A stretch of DNA of 64,000 nt from Macrostomum hystrix (Eukaryota; Platyhelminthes; Macrostomidae): positions 9,310,001 through 9,374,000 of the forward strand of contig CATNEN010000038.1 of NCBI GenBank assembly GCA_950097015.1, given 5' to 3'. The translations under genes were made by a program, and so were the position numbers. This document shows, one piece after another, positions 22,780 through 35,200 of the stretch (positions are counted from its first letter, which is position 1; every line of letters begins with the position of its first letter). A model generated the notes under the pieces. It made no database searches and was not told the DNA's origin. It saw only the letters and a list, made by a program, of their open reading frames with translations.

Positions 22780-23300
22780 TTTAGGCTCGTTCAGTGAATT
22801 TGGAGAAATTCGCGTCAGGGTGTCCATAGTGGCCTATTTCCACCAGTTGTAGCCCTTGAAGGTCCAGCAGTCTGTCTAAGTAAGGTGGCTGACCACCGAA
22901 GACGAAGATGATGCAGGCACATTCGGGTGGCATGCTGATAAATTTTGAAGGCCTGGCAAGGCCGCACTGAGGCGCAGTGCTTATTCGTGTATAGGGGTGT
23001 ATGAAATACACTAGCGCTTATGGGAAAAATCAGACCTTCGGCCAGAACCGTTGAATATCCCGACGCTCTGAAGAGCTGGTGACTTGATTCTTTCAGAAGA
23101 TGCGCAACAAAAAGTTGGTCCGAGTTCTTGAGTTTCGTGTGCTTGCGCTGCTCCGTTCGTGTGCAGCACAAAAATGTCAGTGGGAAACCCCCAACTGGTA
23201 CCTAGTTCAACTGTCGTTAGTCCGAACAGTCTTCGGACTCCTACAGACTCGGACACATTCAAAGCAATCGTCCTGCATCAAGTGTATCGTGTGTACTCCG
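22780..23300 (-). repeat. Dispersed repeat R1 (copy 1)
   Basis: On the minus strand this matches 39065-39345 over several blocks: GTGCTGCACACGAACGGAGC against TTGCTGCACCCGAGCGGATC, then GAAACTCAAGAAC, TTTTAGTTG/TTTTTGTTGCGCA, a GTCG(A/G)GATATTCAAC block, CATCATCTTCGTCTTCGG/CATCATCTCCGTCGTCGG and AGACNGNNCTGCTGGAC. Neither copy has an intact frame. The origin is unknown. Confidence 0.65.
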
Positions 23301-23760
23301 ACTAGTCAGTGATGATTGGTGAAAATTTCTGATTGGTTAATCCAATGCCGAGAATCATTATTCGGAGCCTTTTGACTTTAGAGAGCGCTTTCAAAATTCA
23401 CTGAAAATCTAATTACTTAGGTTAATAAAAATAAAAAAAGGATTCAATAACGAAGGATAATCTAACATTGTCGAATTTATGAGCAGAAGTTCACACAATG
23501 CAACTTGTGTATTTGCATACTGTGCAAGCGTATTTTCATGGACAGTAATAAGGTTTATAAAATTGTACTTAACGAGCAGTGAATGCTTCTGTTGTGCACC
23601 CATTGCTTCGAAGTCTTGTCTGACATCCTCAAACTAAAATCGACAAAGCAGGTAACAAAAGAGAATTACTATAATTATCCTGAATAAATTTTGTAATGCA
23701 ACTAACTAGTTGTCGAAAACAGACAGCAAATACCTAATTGATGAGCTAATGAGCACAGCC

Positions 23761-24285
23761 TCAGACCTCCTTGACCTGCTGCACCTCAGGAGACCGGTGA
23801 CTGCCGTCGCAGTATGGCGGATTTTTTGTCCGCTTGCACTGGCACAGCCACACGGACTTGTCCTCTTCCAGGCAGATCTTCAGAGGCCTGTAGTTGGGAT
23901 AATGGACTGAGTAGTGGCCGGCATCCACCAGCTTGTTCACCCGCTTGTGATGCCCGTCACACAGTGGCTGAGAATGAGACAGGCCGCAGGTGCACCACCA
24001 GTACACCTTGCCGGCCTTGGCCTCAAACCGAAACGGCTTCGTCTTCTGAATCATCGGCGGCCTATTGAAGCTCGGCGTCGGCTTGTAGCGGGGCGTCTCC
24101 GGGTGAGGCCTGGGCAGCCGGTCGCCCGTGTTGACGTCGAAGCGCTCGTGAAAAGGCAGAACTAGCGAGCCGGGCATGAGGAAGCGGCCCCATCGGACCG
24201 GCTGGCCGCACAGACCCGACCGGCCAACGCTGCTGCTGCTGCCGCTGATGCTGCCTGACAGTGGAAGCAGATTACGGAGCAGCAT
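23761..24285 (-). CDS. CISD3: CDGSH iron-sulfur protein 3, mitochondrial
   Basis: A 174-aa single-exon protein with two CDGSH Fe-S motifs: CTCGLSHSQPLCDGHH at about 98-113 and CQCKRTKNPPYCDGSH at about 148-163. Each gives the three-Cys, one-His ligand set for a 2Fe-2S cluster. Two motifs in one chain without a membrane anchor identify the CISD3 (MiNT) type, a soluble mitochondrial-matrix protein, rather than CISD1/2. The N-terminal ~80 residues are Ser/Arg/Leu-rich and fit a presequence. This part is longer than in vertebrates, whose protein is about 127 aa. The start is a true ATG at 24285. A family-B SINE lies about 40 bp upstream of the ATG, leaving little room for a conventional promoter. 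Confidence 0.93.
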   Translation of the reverse strand: MLLRNLLPLSGSISGSSSSVGRSGLCGQPVRWGRFLMPGSLVLPFHERFDVNTGDRLPRPHPETPRYKPTPSFNRPPMIQKTKPFRFEAKAGKVYWWCTCGLSHSQPLCDGHHKRVNKLVDAGHYSVHYPNYRPLKICLEEDKSVWLCQCKRTKNPPYCDGSHRSPEVQQVKEV

Positions 24286-24324
24286 CTGGCTTCAAGGTGC
24301 TGGTTGCTGCAATAACAATGAAAA

Positions 24325-24610
24325 TAATTGCAGAAGGGCTGCGGACAATAGCACATTATTTGGTGACACTAGACACGCAGCCAAAGAGGAGGCAATTCTG
24401 CCCCATCTCGCTGACTCCTGAGCACACGCTCACTTTCTCATCGTCAGGCAGTGTACACTCTCACTGTGCCTTGGAGGTTGGCCCTCAAGGGCGTAAATTG
24501 CACGACAAGCCCCTCTAAGCCTTCCTTTCGTGACTGCGCCCCAAATAAATGTGGCCTTACCGCGGAATCGAACCTTGGTGCGAGAGGCAAACGAGTTAAC
24601 CGCTGTCACA
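24325..24610 (-). mobile_element. SINE family B, near full length
   Basis: On the minus strand the order is: head remnant (GTTAACTCGTTTGCCTCTCG), B-box region GGTTCGATTCC, GGCGCAGTCACGAAAGGAAG, CTTGTCGTGCAATTTACGCC, CTGCCTGACGATGAGAAAGT, a deletion of the TGTGTG segment, ATGGGGCAGAATTGCCTCC and a 3' end before CISD3. Confidence 0.8.
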
Positions 24611-24689
24611 CACACCCCTGCTATCTGCTGCAAGGCAACTACTTATTTGTACTTCTACGCTAATATCGTCTATACTAATTTCTAGGGGA

Positions 24690-24832
24690 GCTAAGGGGCG
24701 CAGTAGAACTCTGGCGAGGGTCAACCCTTACTGAAAAAGTCAGTGCAAATGTACACCCCCTGCGTGAGTGTGTTCTCATGGGTCAGCGGAATTGGTAGCA
24801 TTGCCTCCTCGCTTGTTGCGGGTTTAAAACTG
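24690..24832 (+). mobile_element. SINE family B fragment
   Basis: The body only: AAAGTCAGTGCAAATGTACA, GCGTGAGTGTGTTCTCATGG and ATTGCCTCCTCGCTTGTTGC. The head is missing. Confidence 0.6.
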
Positions 24833-25539
24833 CACTAATGAAGAAAATGATAAGAAAAGGAAAATAAAAAAACGACCAGAGGAAATATTAGGCCACTATA
24901 AACAAAAATGGTGGCAATCCTTAGTCGATGGGAATAGCCCGACAGACAAGGCGGGGGTTAAGATCCATTGATCAACAGTCCCATAGGCCCAGAAAATTAT
25001 GCATACTTATGAAGTGGCCAAGCTAGAAGCAGTTTGGAATGCAATCACATTCATAATCTGAAACCGACAAAAAGAAGCGAGCCTTGACTGTTGCGCCTAT
25101 CAGATAAGTGCCACGGATACGAATGAGCCAATCCGTAAACAAGCCTGAAAGACAGCGCGAAAAATCTACTAGCGCTGTCGAGCCAACACAAAAGTACAAA
25201 AGCCAGTCTGTTGAATATCTAACAGGATCTCACAAGAACTATATGGGAAACAAAAACACACTTCCGCTACTGCAAGAAGCAATTTCTAAGCACTGAGGCG
25301 GCAAGGACAAGCTACTCTATGACGTCATGCACGAAACGGAAGGACAGAATAAAAACAAGCGATGGAAATCTAGATAAAAAAACGGGAATTCATACTCAAC
25401 ACTGCTCAGGGCTATCCTTTACAGTTGCGCTCAGTTTAGACAATGGGCAAAGCTTCTCTTTAATACAACTAGATTATTTGTTAAAATTTCTCTAGCAATC
25501 CCTAGCAGTCCATTGCATTCGGCTAGGTTAGAAATTTGG

Positions 25540-25605
25540 GTGGGTGTACGGGCTTCCAGTCCACGGACTGAACATATGTACACAGCCTTTTTAAATCTGT
25601 GCCGT
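25540..25605 (+). mobile_element. SINE family A fragment
   Basis: The 3' segment only: GGGTGGGTGTACGGGCTTCC, CAGTCCACGGACTGAACA and ACACAGCCTTTTTAAATCTG. Confidence 0.5.
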
Positions 25606-26162
25606 AGGCTTTAAATATAGTATAACAAAGCCATAATCACGTAAACTCGTGTTAAGTTCATAGCGCTACTAGAAAGTTCACTGATTTTCTCAAATGAAGG
25701 TTGAGAAAAAACTTGCACATGGAAAATAAAGAAATCGAACTTCACTTGGTACAAAGCAGGGGCAAAACTAAACGAACTGGAAAATAAAGTTGACAGCTAA
25801 TATAAAATGGACTCTAGGCAGTCGCTGCCTAGGAAATTGGCTTGCGAAATTGCACAGCGAGCAATTAAAGAACTAGGAAAGGATTAGGAAAGGACTAGGA
25901 AAGGACTAGGAAAGGCTACTCGAGTGGAAGCAGAGGAAAATGAAGTCAAGCAAAGTCGATATATGGATTGGCTGTAAAGTGCGAGCGGCCATAGAAGTCC
26001 TGGAGACTGGAAAGTGAAAGACGGAAATGGGGCACGCGCGATGCCAGATAATCTGGGAGGCTGGGGCACAACTACAAGGATGAAGCTGGTTGGCTGGTCT
26101 GAGACACAGCAGCTAGACAGAGGGTCCATCAATGTCGCAAAATCGTTGTAAAATTTTACATG

Positions 26163-26363
26163 GAGGGTGAGTGGCTGAGCAGTTCGCCTCATGCTCTAAA
26201 GGTTCCTGAGCTCGATTCCGCCGCTAGAAGGCTTTGGGGCTTGTTGTGCTATTCAGGGCAGATGTACACACCTGTGTGAGCGTATGCCTGCGTACAGTAT
26301 CTGTGTGCGTGTGTGCTCAGGAGTCACCAAATGATGTGCCATTTCCCGCTGCCCTACTGAAAC
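26163..26363 (+). mobile_element. SINE family B, internally deleted
   Basis: The head GTGAGTGGCTGAGCAGTTCG, GAGCTCGATTCCGCCGC, a truncated AGAAGGCTTTGGGGCTTGTT, then CAGATGTACACACCTGTGTG and GTGTGCTCAGGAGTCACCAA, ending CCCGCTGCCCTACTG. Confidence 0.7.
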
Positions 26364-27059
26364 GGGATAGTTTAAACTAGTGTAGAAGTACTAAAACATT
26401 TAGTTTTTGTTTATGAGGCCATCCAACAGGGACAACAAGGACTTTTAAAACGATGGGACAGAAGTGGGGGGAAAAATAGTGAAGATCAATCGAATTTTCA
26501 AATAAGATGCGTTTGACTGCAGAAAAAAATGTTATTAGTGATTTTTTTAAATACTCGACAGACGGCAGAGACAAGCGATGAGGGCGAGGAAGAGGACAGA
26601 GCTTATCGTGTCTGAAGCAGCTGGCATGGCTCAACATGGCTCAAAGCAACGCATGTGGAGTATGGCACAGACTGATAATTTGAGATCAATTTTTTCTGGA
26701 ACTAAGCCACGCAATTTTCACTTGAATGGGGAAAGCAATTAAGGGCTGCAGCTGAGCACGAGTTGGCGGCATTGTGGGCGCTGGGAAATACACGACGTCG
26801 CTAATGAGATCCGAAATAGCAAATAATAGTGCACGGGTTTAGGAGGCACTGTAGTACGTCGTACGTGCACCCAGCAACTAGAAAGGTGGGCAACGAAACG
26901 ACAAGACCATTTTTAACTAAAAAACATTATCATACTAACCCAGGTGGGCCCGTCAATTAATTTCAGCAATACTCATTGTTGATTAACAAGATTTCGAAAC
27001 CCTGAGTCCTGATAAACAGGTCCGAATTAGGAAGATCGAATTGCAGAGCGGATGTGAAA

Positions 27060-27640
27060 ATATTAGTCATTGGGTAGAGATCTAGTGCCACTTTGAGTAG
27101 AGAATCGGGATTTGGCCCCAGTTTGAGTTGAGATCTGGCCAGAGCTTGAGTAGGGATATAGCCTCAGCTTGAGTAGGGATCTAGCCTCAGCTTGAGTAAT
27201 GATCTGCCCGCAGCTTGAGTAGGGATCTGGCCTCAGCTTGAGTAGGGATCTGGCCCCAGCTTGAGTAGGGATCTGGCCCCAGCTTGTGTAGGGATCTGGC
27301 CTCAGCTTGAGTAGGGATCTGGCCCCAGCTTGAGAAGGGATCTGGCCCCAGCTTGAGTAGGGATCTAGCCTCAGCTTGAGTAATGATCTGCTCGCAGCTT
27401 GAGTAGGGATCTGGCCTCAGCTTGAGTAGGGATCTGGCCTCAGCTTGAGTAGGGATCTGGCCTCAGCTTGAGTAGGGATCTGGCCTCAGCTTGAGTAGGG
27501 ATCTGGCCCCAGCTTGAGTAGGGATCTAGCCTCAGCTTGAGTAGAGATCTAGCCCCAGCTTGAGTAGGGATCTGTTCCCAGCTTGAGTAGTAATCTCGCT
27601 TCAGCTTGAGTAGGGACCTGGCTTGAGTAAGTCGTTCTTA
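27060..27640. repeat. ~23-bp minisatellite (CTCAGCTTGAGTAGGGATCT)
   Basis: About 24 units of CTCAGCTTGAGTAGGGATCT plus GGC, with CTC/CCC variants. It lies intergenic, 3' of FARSA. Essentially the same unit forms the array in FARSA intron 3, about 3 kb away. Confidence 0.93.
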
Positions 27641-28304
27641 ATTTCGAAAATCTAAGAACCATTTAAAGAGAGACCTGACAGAAAATCAACACCAAATATC
27701 AATTAGGGAAGACCAGTTTTCTGAATTAAAATGCAGTTTAAAAAAGGCGTTTTGATTGAAAATTCTCAAAAGAGCGTTTTTGTCATTTTTTAATTCTAGT
27801 TTTAATAAAGCAGTAGATTTAAAAGTAGGGTCCCGACAAACTAGTCAAGGTCGGGCATCAAAGAGTTCCCAAAGCTCATCAGAAAAATTAAATCCAATTC
27901 ACGGAGAGAGACAGATAGAGGAGCTACTTAGACCGGAAAAAAATAAATGAAGCGAGATTAAGCGAGGCGAACAACGCAATGGATAAGAGTATTCAAAGAA
28001 ATCTTTCCGGGGCAGGAAAAGTACCCCGGGGCGGCTGGAGGCGAACTATTTTCTTGGAAAATAATTAAAGAAGTCGGGGCGTAAAATTTGAATATCTAGA
28101 ATTTCTTCATTTGTTAGGATTGGCAAATCAGGACGGCCGCTTTGGCAGGAAGCAGACAAAATGAGAAGGCCCGTGCAGTTCAGCTGACCAGGCGAGCATC
28201 AGATTTAAGGAGAAAGCTTAATGAGATGAGAGAATTGTACACGTACGAATTGAAAAACTGCTGCGATTAAAAATAATTACTTGGAAAGATGGATAAGTAT
28301 AGGA
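27641..28304. other. Intergenic, no gene seen
   Basis: AT- and purine-rich. The frame at 27756-27950 is Ser/Lys-rich with no domain and is not called. Confidence 0.5.
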
Positions 28305-28385
28305 TAAAGGCGAAGCGGTCTAACGCGTTTGCCCCTTGCAACGATCTTCCCGAGCTCGAATCCGCGGCGATGCCACATTTATGAC
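28305..28385 (+). mobile_element. SINE family B head fragment
   Basis: GGCGAAGCGGTCTAACGCGT followed by TGCCCCTTGCAACGATCTTC, GAGCTCGAATCCGCGGCGAT and CCACATTTAT. It stops after the tRNA-like head. Confidence 0.6.
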
Positions 28386-28780
28386 AGCTTAAAGGAAAGA
28401 ATTCGAAAATAATTTGCCAGTTTCCACAGCCTTCATGCAAATATTAAACTATCATTATTGCCAGGCCCACCTAAGAAAAAGTCTTTGAAATAAAAAAAGG
28501 AAAAATCACAACAAACAATTTGTCATCGGCTGGCCAAGTCCATAATCAGCAAAGCCAGCGCTTGATTTATTAATAAGCTGCAATTCGCTTTAATGCTACT
28601 TAAAGTAGCAGTCGGAATAGCAAAGCCGGAAAGCAAACGAAAAAAAGAGAAATTTAGAATAATAGCGAGCTCACCACAACCCTAAAGACCACTAGGTTGA
28701 GAATGAGGGACTTTTGCAGTTACCTGTCAATTTTATCCACTTAACAAATCCAATAATATGACTTCTTGTCAACTAAAATC

Positions 28781-29010
28781 GTTGTAGTCTAGTGCTTAGA
28801 GCGTCGGACTCACGACTTGAAGGTCGGGGGTTCGATTCCAGATTCCACTGCAACAATTTGTATCCTTTAGCAAGACACTTAACTCTGCATTGCTTCAGTT
28901 CACCCAGCTGTTAAATGGGTACCAGCATCAGGTGGGTGTAATTGAGGGTGGGTGTGTCCCCCCCCCCAGTCCATGGACAGCTGTACGCAGCGCATGGACT
29001 GAACAGCACA
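28781..29010 (+). mobile_element. SINE family A, 3'-truncated
   Basis: The head GTTGTAGTCTAGTGCTTAGA, B-box GGTTCGATTCC, TTGTATCCTTTAGCAAGACA, CACCCAGCTGTTAAATGGGT, a run of C and CAGTCCATGGACAG. The end is rearranged, with a second partial CATGGACTGAACAGC. Confidence 0.82.
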
Positions 29011-29132
29011 AACAACGTACCTGTCACATGAGCTAGGATAAGAAGCTTAAACAAAGCCGCTAGGCAAGGAAGTAAATGTTGAGAAAACGGCGCAGGAGTA
29101 ACTATGACGATACACAAAAGGGAAAAGCGTGT

Positions 29133-29138
29133 TTTATT
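29133..29138 (-). promoter_or_regulatory. Candidate poly(A) signal of FARSA
   Basis: AATAAA on the minus strand about 105 bp past the FARSA stop codon at 29244. Confidence 0.5.
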
Positions 29139-29243
29139 TCCTAACTCTCGAAAAAACATGGGTGTACGGTCCGAGTAACTATAACCGCGTTAGAAGTGCA
29201 ATTTGCCTCGTCATCGGCAAAGCCGTGTGTCAATAAAGCGCGG

Positions 29244-32200
29244 CTATTTATCCAGGCGACAGATAGGACCGGCGCTGACCATCTTTAAGTCAACCTTTGG
29301 GCCAATCAGATCCCGGATATTGTTAATGCCGTACTTGATCATTGTGGGCCGCTCCAGTGACAGGCCCCAGGCGATGACGGACACAGACTCCGGCAGGCCC
29401 ATCGGCAGCAGCATCTCGGGTCTGAAGACGCCGGAGTTGCCAATCTCCACCCACTTGCCAAGGCCCTCGTGGTAGGAGAAGATCTCCATGCTGGGCTCGG
29501 TGTAGGGGTTGTAGGCTGGCTTGAAGCGCAGCCTGCGAATGCCCAGCTTGTAGAAGAACTCGCGGATGACACCCATGAGGTGGCACAGGTTCAGGTTGTA
29601 GTCGGCGACTAGGCCTTCGATCTGGTGAAACTCGGCCAGGTGGGTGGCGTCCAGAGACTCGTTGCGAAACACTCGATCGATGCTGAAGTACTTGGTAGGC
29701 TGGAACTGCGGCTGCTGCGACAGCTGGTAGAGCATGCGGGCGCTAACAGCCGTGGTGTGCGTGCGAAGGATGTTCTTCTGCGCCTCCTGGGGAAGCGGAG
29801 AGGGTGTGGGATTTGAACTGACTGGGATTCGAGTTGAAAGGAATTTGAGTAGAAAGGGGTTTGAGTAGAAAGGGATTTTAGTTGAAAGGGATTTGAGTAA
29901 AAAATGGATTTGAGTTAACAGGGATTTAAGTTGACAGGGATTTAAGTTGACAGGGATGTGAGTTGAAAGGGATTTGAGTTGACAGGGATTTGACTTGAAA
30001 GGGATTTGAGTTGACAGGGATGTGAGTTGAAAGGGATTTGAGTTGACAAGGATTTGAATTGACAGGGATTCCAGTTGATAGGGATTCCAGTTGATAGGAT
30101 TCCAGTTGACAGCAACTCACGGACTCCTTCCAGTCGTAGTTGTAGCCGATGGAGCCATAGCCGCCGCTGCTGTGCACCCGCTTCACCCTGTCGAGGTAGC
30201 CGCCAGCCTGCTCCGCCTCCAGCCTGCACGCGGCCGGGTCATTTAGGAAGAACGTGTCGTGCGCGTCTCGCGCCGGATGCTGCTGCGGCTGGAACAGGGC
30301 GTCGAAGTTCCAGAAGCTGCTCTCAACGTAACGGTTGGTGGGCATCTCCTGGAAGCCCATCTCCAGGAAGATCTGGCGGAACTCGGCGCGCACCTTTAGA
30401 AGCGGGTGCAGGTGGCCGCAGTCGGGCTGCTGGCCCAACGCCTTGAAGTTGTAGGCCTTGAAGGTCAGCGACTTCCATGCTCCGGTGGCCAGCATGTCAG
30501 CGGTCAGCTCGGTCTCCTCCTTGGCGAGGGTCAGCGTGAAGTCCCGGCCCCTGCATAGCAGAGAGCAAACTAGTGGTTGCTAATGCCAAGGCTTGAGTAG
30601 GGATCTAGCTTCATCTTTAACTGGGTTCTGGCCTCATTTTTTGGGGATCCATTTATTCATAAGTAGGGATCTAGCCTCAGATTGAATAGGGATTCATCCT
30701 AAGCTTGAGCAGGGATCTGGCCCCATATTGAGTAGGGATCTGGCTTCAGCTTGAGCAGGGATCTGGTCAAAGTTTGAGTAGGGATTCATCCTAAGCTTGA
30801 GTAGGGATGTGGTCTAAGTTTGAATAGGATTCATCCTAAGCTTGAGCAGGGATCTGGCCCCAGATTGAGTAGGGATCTGGCTTCAGCTTGAGTAGGGATG
30901 TGGTCTAAGTTTGAATAGGGATTCATCCTAAGCTTGAGAAGGGATCTGGCCCCAGATTGAGTAGGGATCTGGCTTCAGCTTGAGTAGGGATCTGGCTTCA
31001 GCTTGAGCAGGGATCTGGTCTAAGTTTGAGTAGGGATTCATCCTAAGCTTGAGCAGGGATCTGGCTTCAGCTTGAGTAGGGATCTAGCCTCAGATTGAGT
31101 AGGGATTCATCCTAAGCTTGAGCAGGGATCTGGCCCCAGATTGAGTAGGGATCTGGCCTCAGCTTGAGTAGGGATCTGGCCCCAGCTTGAGCAGGGATCA
31201 GGCTTCAGCTTGAGTAGGGATCGGGCTTCATCTTGAGTTGGGATCTATCCTCAGATTGAGTTGGGATCCATCCTAAGCGAGTAGGGATCTGGCTTCATCT
31301 TGAGTTGGGATCTATCCTCAGATTGAGTAGGGATCCATCCTAAGCGAGTAGGGATCAGGCTTCATCTTGAGTTGGGATCTATCCTCAGATTGAGTAGGGA
31401 TCCATCCTAAGCGAGTAGGGATCAGGCTTCATCTTGAGTAGGGATCAGGCTTCATCTTGAGTTGGGATCTATCCTCAGATTGAGTTGGGATCCATCCTAA
31501 GCGAGTAGGGATCAGGCTTTAGATTGTGTTGGGGTCTATCCTCAGATTAAGTAGGAAAATGGCCTCAGCTAGAGTAGAAACAGTGACTATGTATGAGCAA
31601 AGCCTTGTATGAGTTTGAGGGATTTGGTGTTAGAGATAATATTTGTGAATAAAGGTATTAGTGAGGATCAACTTATCAAGGAACGCTCTATAAGTTGGTG
31701 GTGACTTACTTGGCCACCCTGTAGACCGTCACGCGGCCTTCCTGCACCAGCTTTCGCTTTTTCAACTCGGCCCGCTCCTCTTGCGTCACATCGTCCAGGC
31801 TGAGAGCGGCCACCAGCTGAAGACAGTCGCGGACACGGTCAGCCACCGAATCAACCTGGCGATAGACTCGAGGCCCGCCAGGAGCCGCCTTGTCCAGCCG
31901 GATCCAGCGGTTCGCTAGCGCCTGCGGTCATGTTTCCAGGTGCAATAAAATTAATTGTTGTGATTTAATAGTTTTCTATGTACTGCATTTTTCGGTGAAC
32001 TTTGAGTCGCTTACCCCCTGCTCCTGTGCTCTGCGCCTGCCTGCCTACAAATTTCTCTCACCCCTGGCGTCTGATTGGTTGAGCCAAGACGTTTGCGTAC
32101 CCCGGTTATTGTTATCTCTCGTTCCTGCCCTCTCATTGGTTCGCGTCTCGCCCAGTTGTCTCATTGACCCTGCGTGATTGGCGAGGCTGCAACTAGTTCT

Positions 32201-35200
32201 CTCTCATGCTGTTTGTCTGCCCTGCAGCTTAGCCCCCCTGGGTGAGCAGGTATTATTTATTGGCGTGCGCGCGCTCGTTCCCCTCTGGCGAGACTGTTTT
32301 GGTTTTGTTTGAGCACTCCAACCACAGCCTACTCTGAAAATACATCAACTAAGCCAGCTCTCCCGAGCGCAAACCAGAACTGCTAACCTACGTAAGTGTC
32401 GTTCTGCCTCTGTCTTTTCGGGTTCAGTCACTAGGACTTTGTCACCAGGGCCTGTGCATTCGTTGCGACCTTGGTTGCCGGCTTACTGCCTGTGCGTCTA
32501 GTGCGACAGTAGGCCGACACATAGTAGGACGTAAGTGCTGAACCTCCCTGCTCGTCCTGAGCGAGAGGCGAAGCCGGCTGGCCCGTCTCGGGACACAACA
32601 TAATTGTTTTTATTTTTAATTACACCTTTCCCAAGCTAGTCCAGTTTTGCAGCACAAGGCACAGCCGCAGCTATTGCGATGCGCACCTGAAAGCTGCGTA
32701 CGGCTATGGACTGGGGGGGACGCCAGGCTAGACCCACACTATTTTCCACCTGGTAAAAGACCACTGAGATATTTCAAATACTAAATTTCAAAGCCGTCCG
32801 AGTCAGCATCGTCGAGACATTCAGCGATTCTTGTCGAAGACCCCTGGTGACAAGGACAACTAACATTGCTGTGTACAAACCTCTTTTGCGAATCGATATT
32901 TGTTCAAAGTGAAAATATTACGAAACTAATCAATCCAAAATAGTCAACAAGGGATAGCCGACATGGTTACATTAGGAAATTTTGTGACCACAAAAAACTA
33001 AGTCTACTTTGGTGGTTTAAGTCTACTCATTGGATAGAGCGGAAAATTTTCTGCATGACGTGTTCTGCATGACGATTGGTTAAATATTTTTGGAGATACA
33101 GAAAAAAGAGAAATGTGGGTGATTGAAATACCCCCGTGATCTTCTTACTGAACTAAATACTCCGCCTGATGCTCCTACTTATTTTACAGCTGGGCGAATT
33201 GAGGCAATGCTGAAGTTAAGTGCCATGCTAAAAGACACAAAAGATTCCAGTGTAAGCCTCGAATCGAACCCCCGACCTTCAAGATGCGAGTCCGACGCTC
33301 TAACCCCCAGGCTAACTAAACTAAAGACCTACTAAGGCATGAACCAGTTTCGGAAAGGTTTATCTCAACTTTCTATTTTGTTTTATTACCTTGCTAAAAC
33401 CGATTTTCGCATTGGGCACCCGCTGCATGAGGTCGCTCTGAGGTGCGCCTTCATCAGGCGGCACACTGGCAAACAGGATGGCCTCGTGGCTGCCATTGTC
33501 AGCAATCTGGCGACCCTCCTCAGTCAGTTCCAGTCGGCTGGTCACCTCTGGCTGTGCAGAGATCACCTGATGGCAAGCCAGGTAAGGCAAGTCATATATA
33601 GAAATCTGTAGAGCCCTTGGTATCGTCAACCCAATATACAATCATGAAACTGATTTTTTCATGAACTGAATGATATTATATACAAATTTGATAGAGTACT
33701 TAAGGCACAGCAACTGTACCAATAATACTTATGGAACCAAAAGTTTGATACTCCAAAACTCTATATCTAAATTGCTGGCTGCCCAGCCAGGCATATATAT
33801 ATTGGGCTTAAAAGTGATATAGCCACTTTCTACAAAGGCCAACTAATGGTATAAAAAACAACAGGTTTAATATACAATAAACTCCATTGTTAAAAATGCA
33901 GCTATTATATACAACAGGCTACTAATCAAATATACTACATTGAACTAGTTAACATAGACACATTGTCTTTTGTCAGGAGTTTTTTCTGTTAGCTCTGACT
34001 AATTAACTAATTATTGTATTTAATAGTAAGAATGATATTTAAAACCTGCTATCTCCCTGTTTTTGGCTACAGACTATTTTATTTGTAGTTTAAACTGGTG
34101 CTTAATCTATGAGCATGGATTCTATTTCTAGTTGTATTTTAATTCTAGTTTCTAGGTTCTTGGTTTAGGCTCTAAATTTATGTGGTTGCATCTTATATAT
34201 TATATTTCACATGTCCTATACTTTAAGAAATGTTTAATGGAAGGTACATAGCTATGTATACAATCCTTTAGGGATTAAAAAACTTTTCAATGTTGTTTAA
34301 GAGCAGATTTAAATTAAAATTAAAATAATTAAATACCACAAACTAATAATGACTAAAAATTTTCAGGTAGGCAAAATGTATTACAATGCATACTCTACCT
34401 TTTTGACTAAAGTGAGTCATTTAAATCAAATGAAACATTAGTTTGTTTTTTGATAGTTGCTAGAAAAAGCAAGCAACATATGTATCAATGGGAATAAAAC
34501 CTGTTTAGTCATTGTGAATTCCCTGGGCAATGGGTAATAGGCTTAGATCAAATGTCTTTTGACTTAGTTTATTACATTATTTTATGAAATATTGTACATA
34601 ATATATGGGAATATTAAAGCTGGTGTCACATAAATGTTTGGTCTACTCATGGGACAAGTGGTACCCTATTTAAGTGCAATCAGCAAGATTTTTTGTGAGG
34701 CCAGCTATACCCAGACCATACTCACAAATGTGCTAAACTGTACGCCAGAAAAATGGTCTTGTACGCCAGAAAATGAAATGTATGCCAGAAAGAATTAGCA
34801 ACTGTAGGGCCTATGCAAAATTTTGAAAAACAATGTGCATCATTTTACAAGAAAGAAGTAATTTTTACTACCTAAAACATAGGGATAAAAAACATTTACG
34901 CAACACAGAAATTCACCACAAAGTTTTCCATTCAATGATCCTTTTGTGGAATTTTGTTTTACTCTTCTTTCAACAATCTGAATTAAAATGCTATTTTCTA
35001 AATTTCTTGCTTTCTTGTTTTGCTTTCTTAGTGCAATGCCTCACAAGCCGCACGCCCGCACAACATATGTCACGATGTGTGCCTGCAGCTTGTCTGCTTC
35101 TGCCTGCGCAGCACTGCTAGCTGGCATATGGTAGCGTACGCCGATGTACGCCGATATATGCCAGTACGCCAATGTATCCCAGTATGCACTGTGTACGCCG

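Larger units (their letters stand above)
24835..27040. other. Purine-rich intergenic region with SINE debris
   Basis: The plus strand is notably purine-rich (AAAATAAAGAAATCGAACTT style). A frame at about 25108-25296 has no recognisable domain. SINE-A 3' debris lies at 25540-25605 and a SINE-B at 26163-26363. No gene called. Confidence 0.5.

Noticed and set aside
29323-29586. Overlapping frames on both strands within FARSA exon 5
   Set aside because: They are shadow frames of a GC-rich conserved exon whose real frame is fixed by strong similarity to FARSA.
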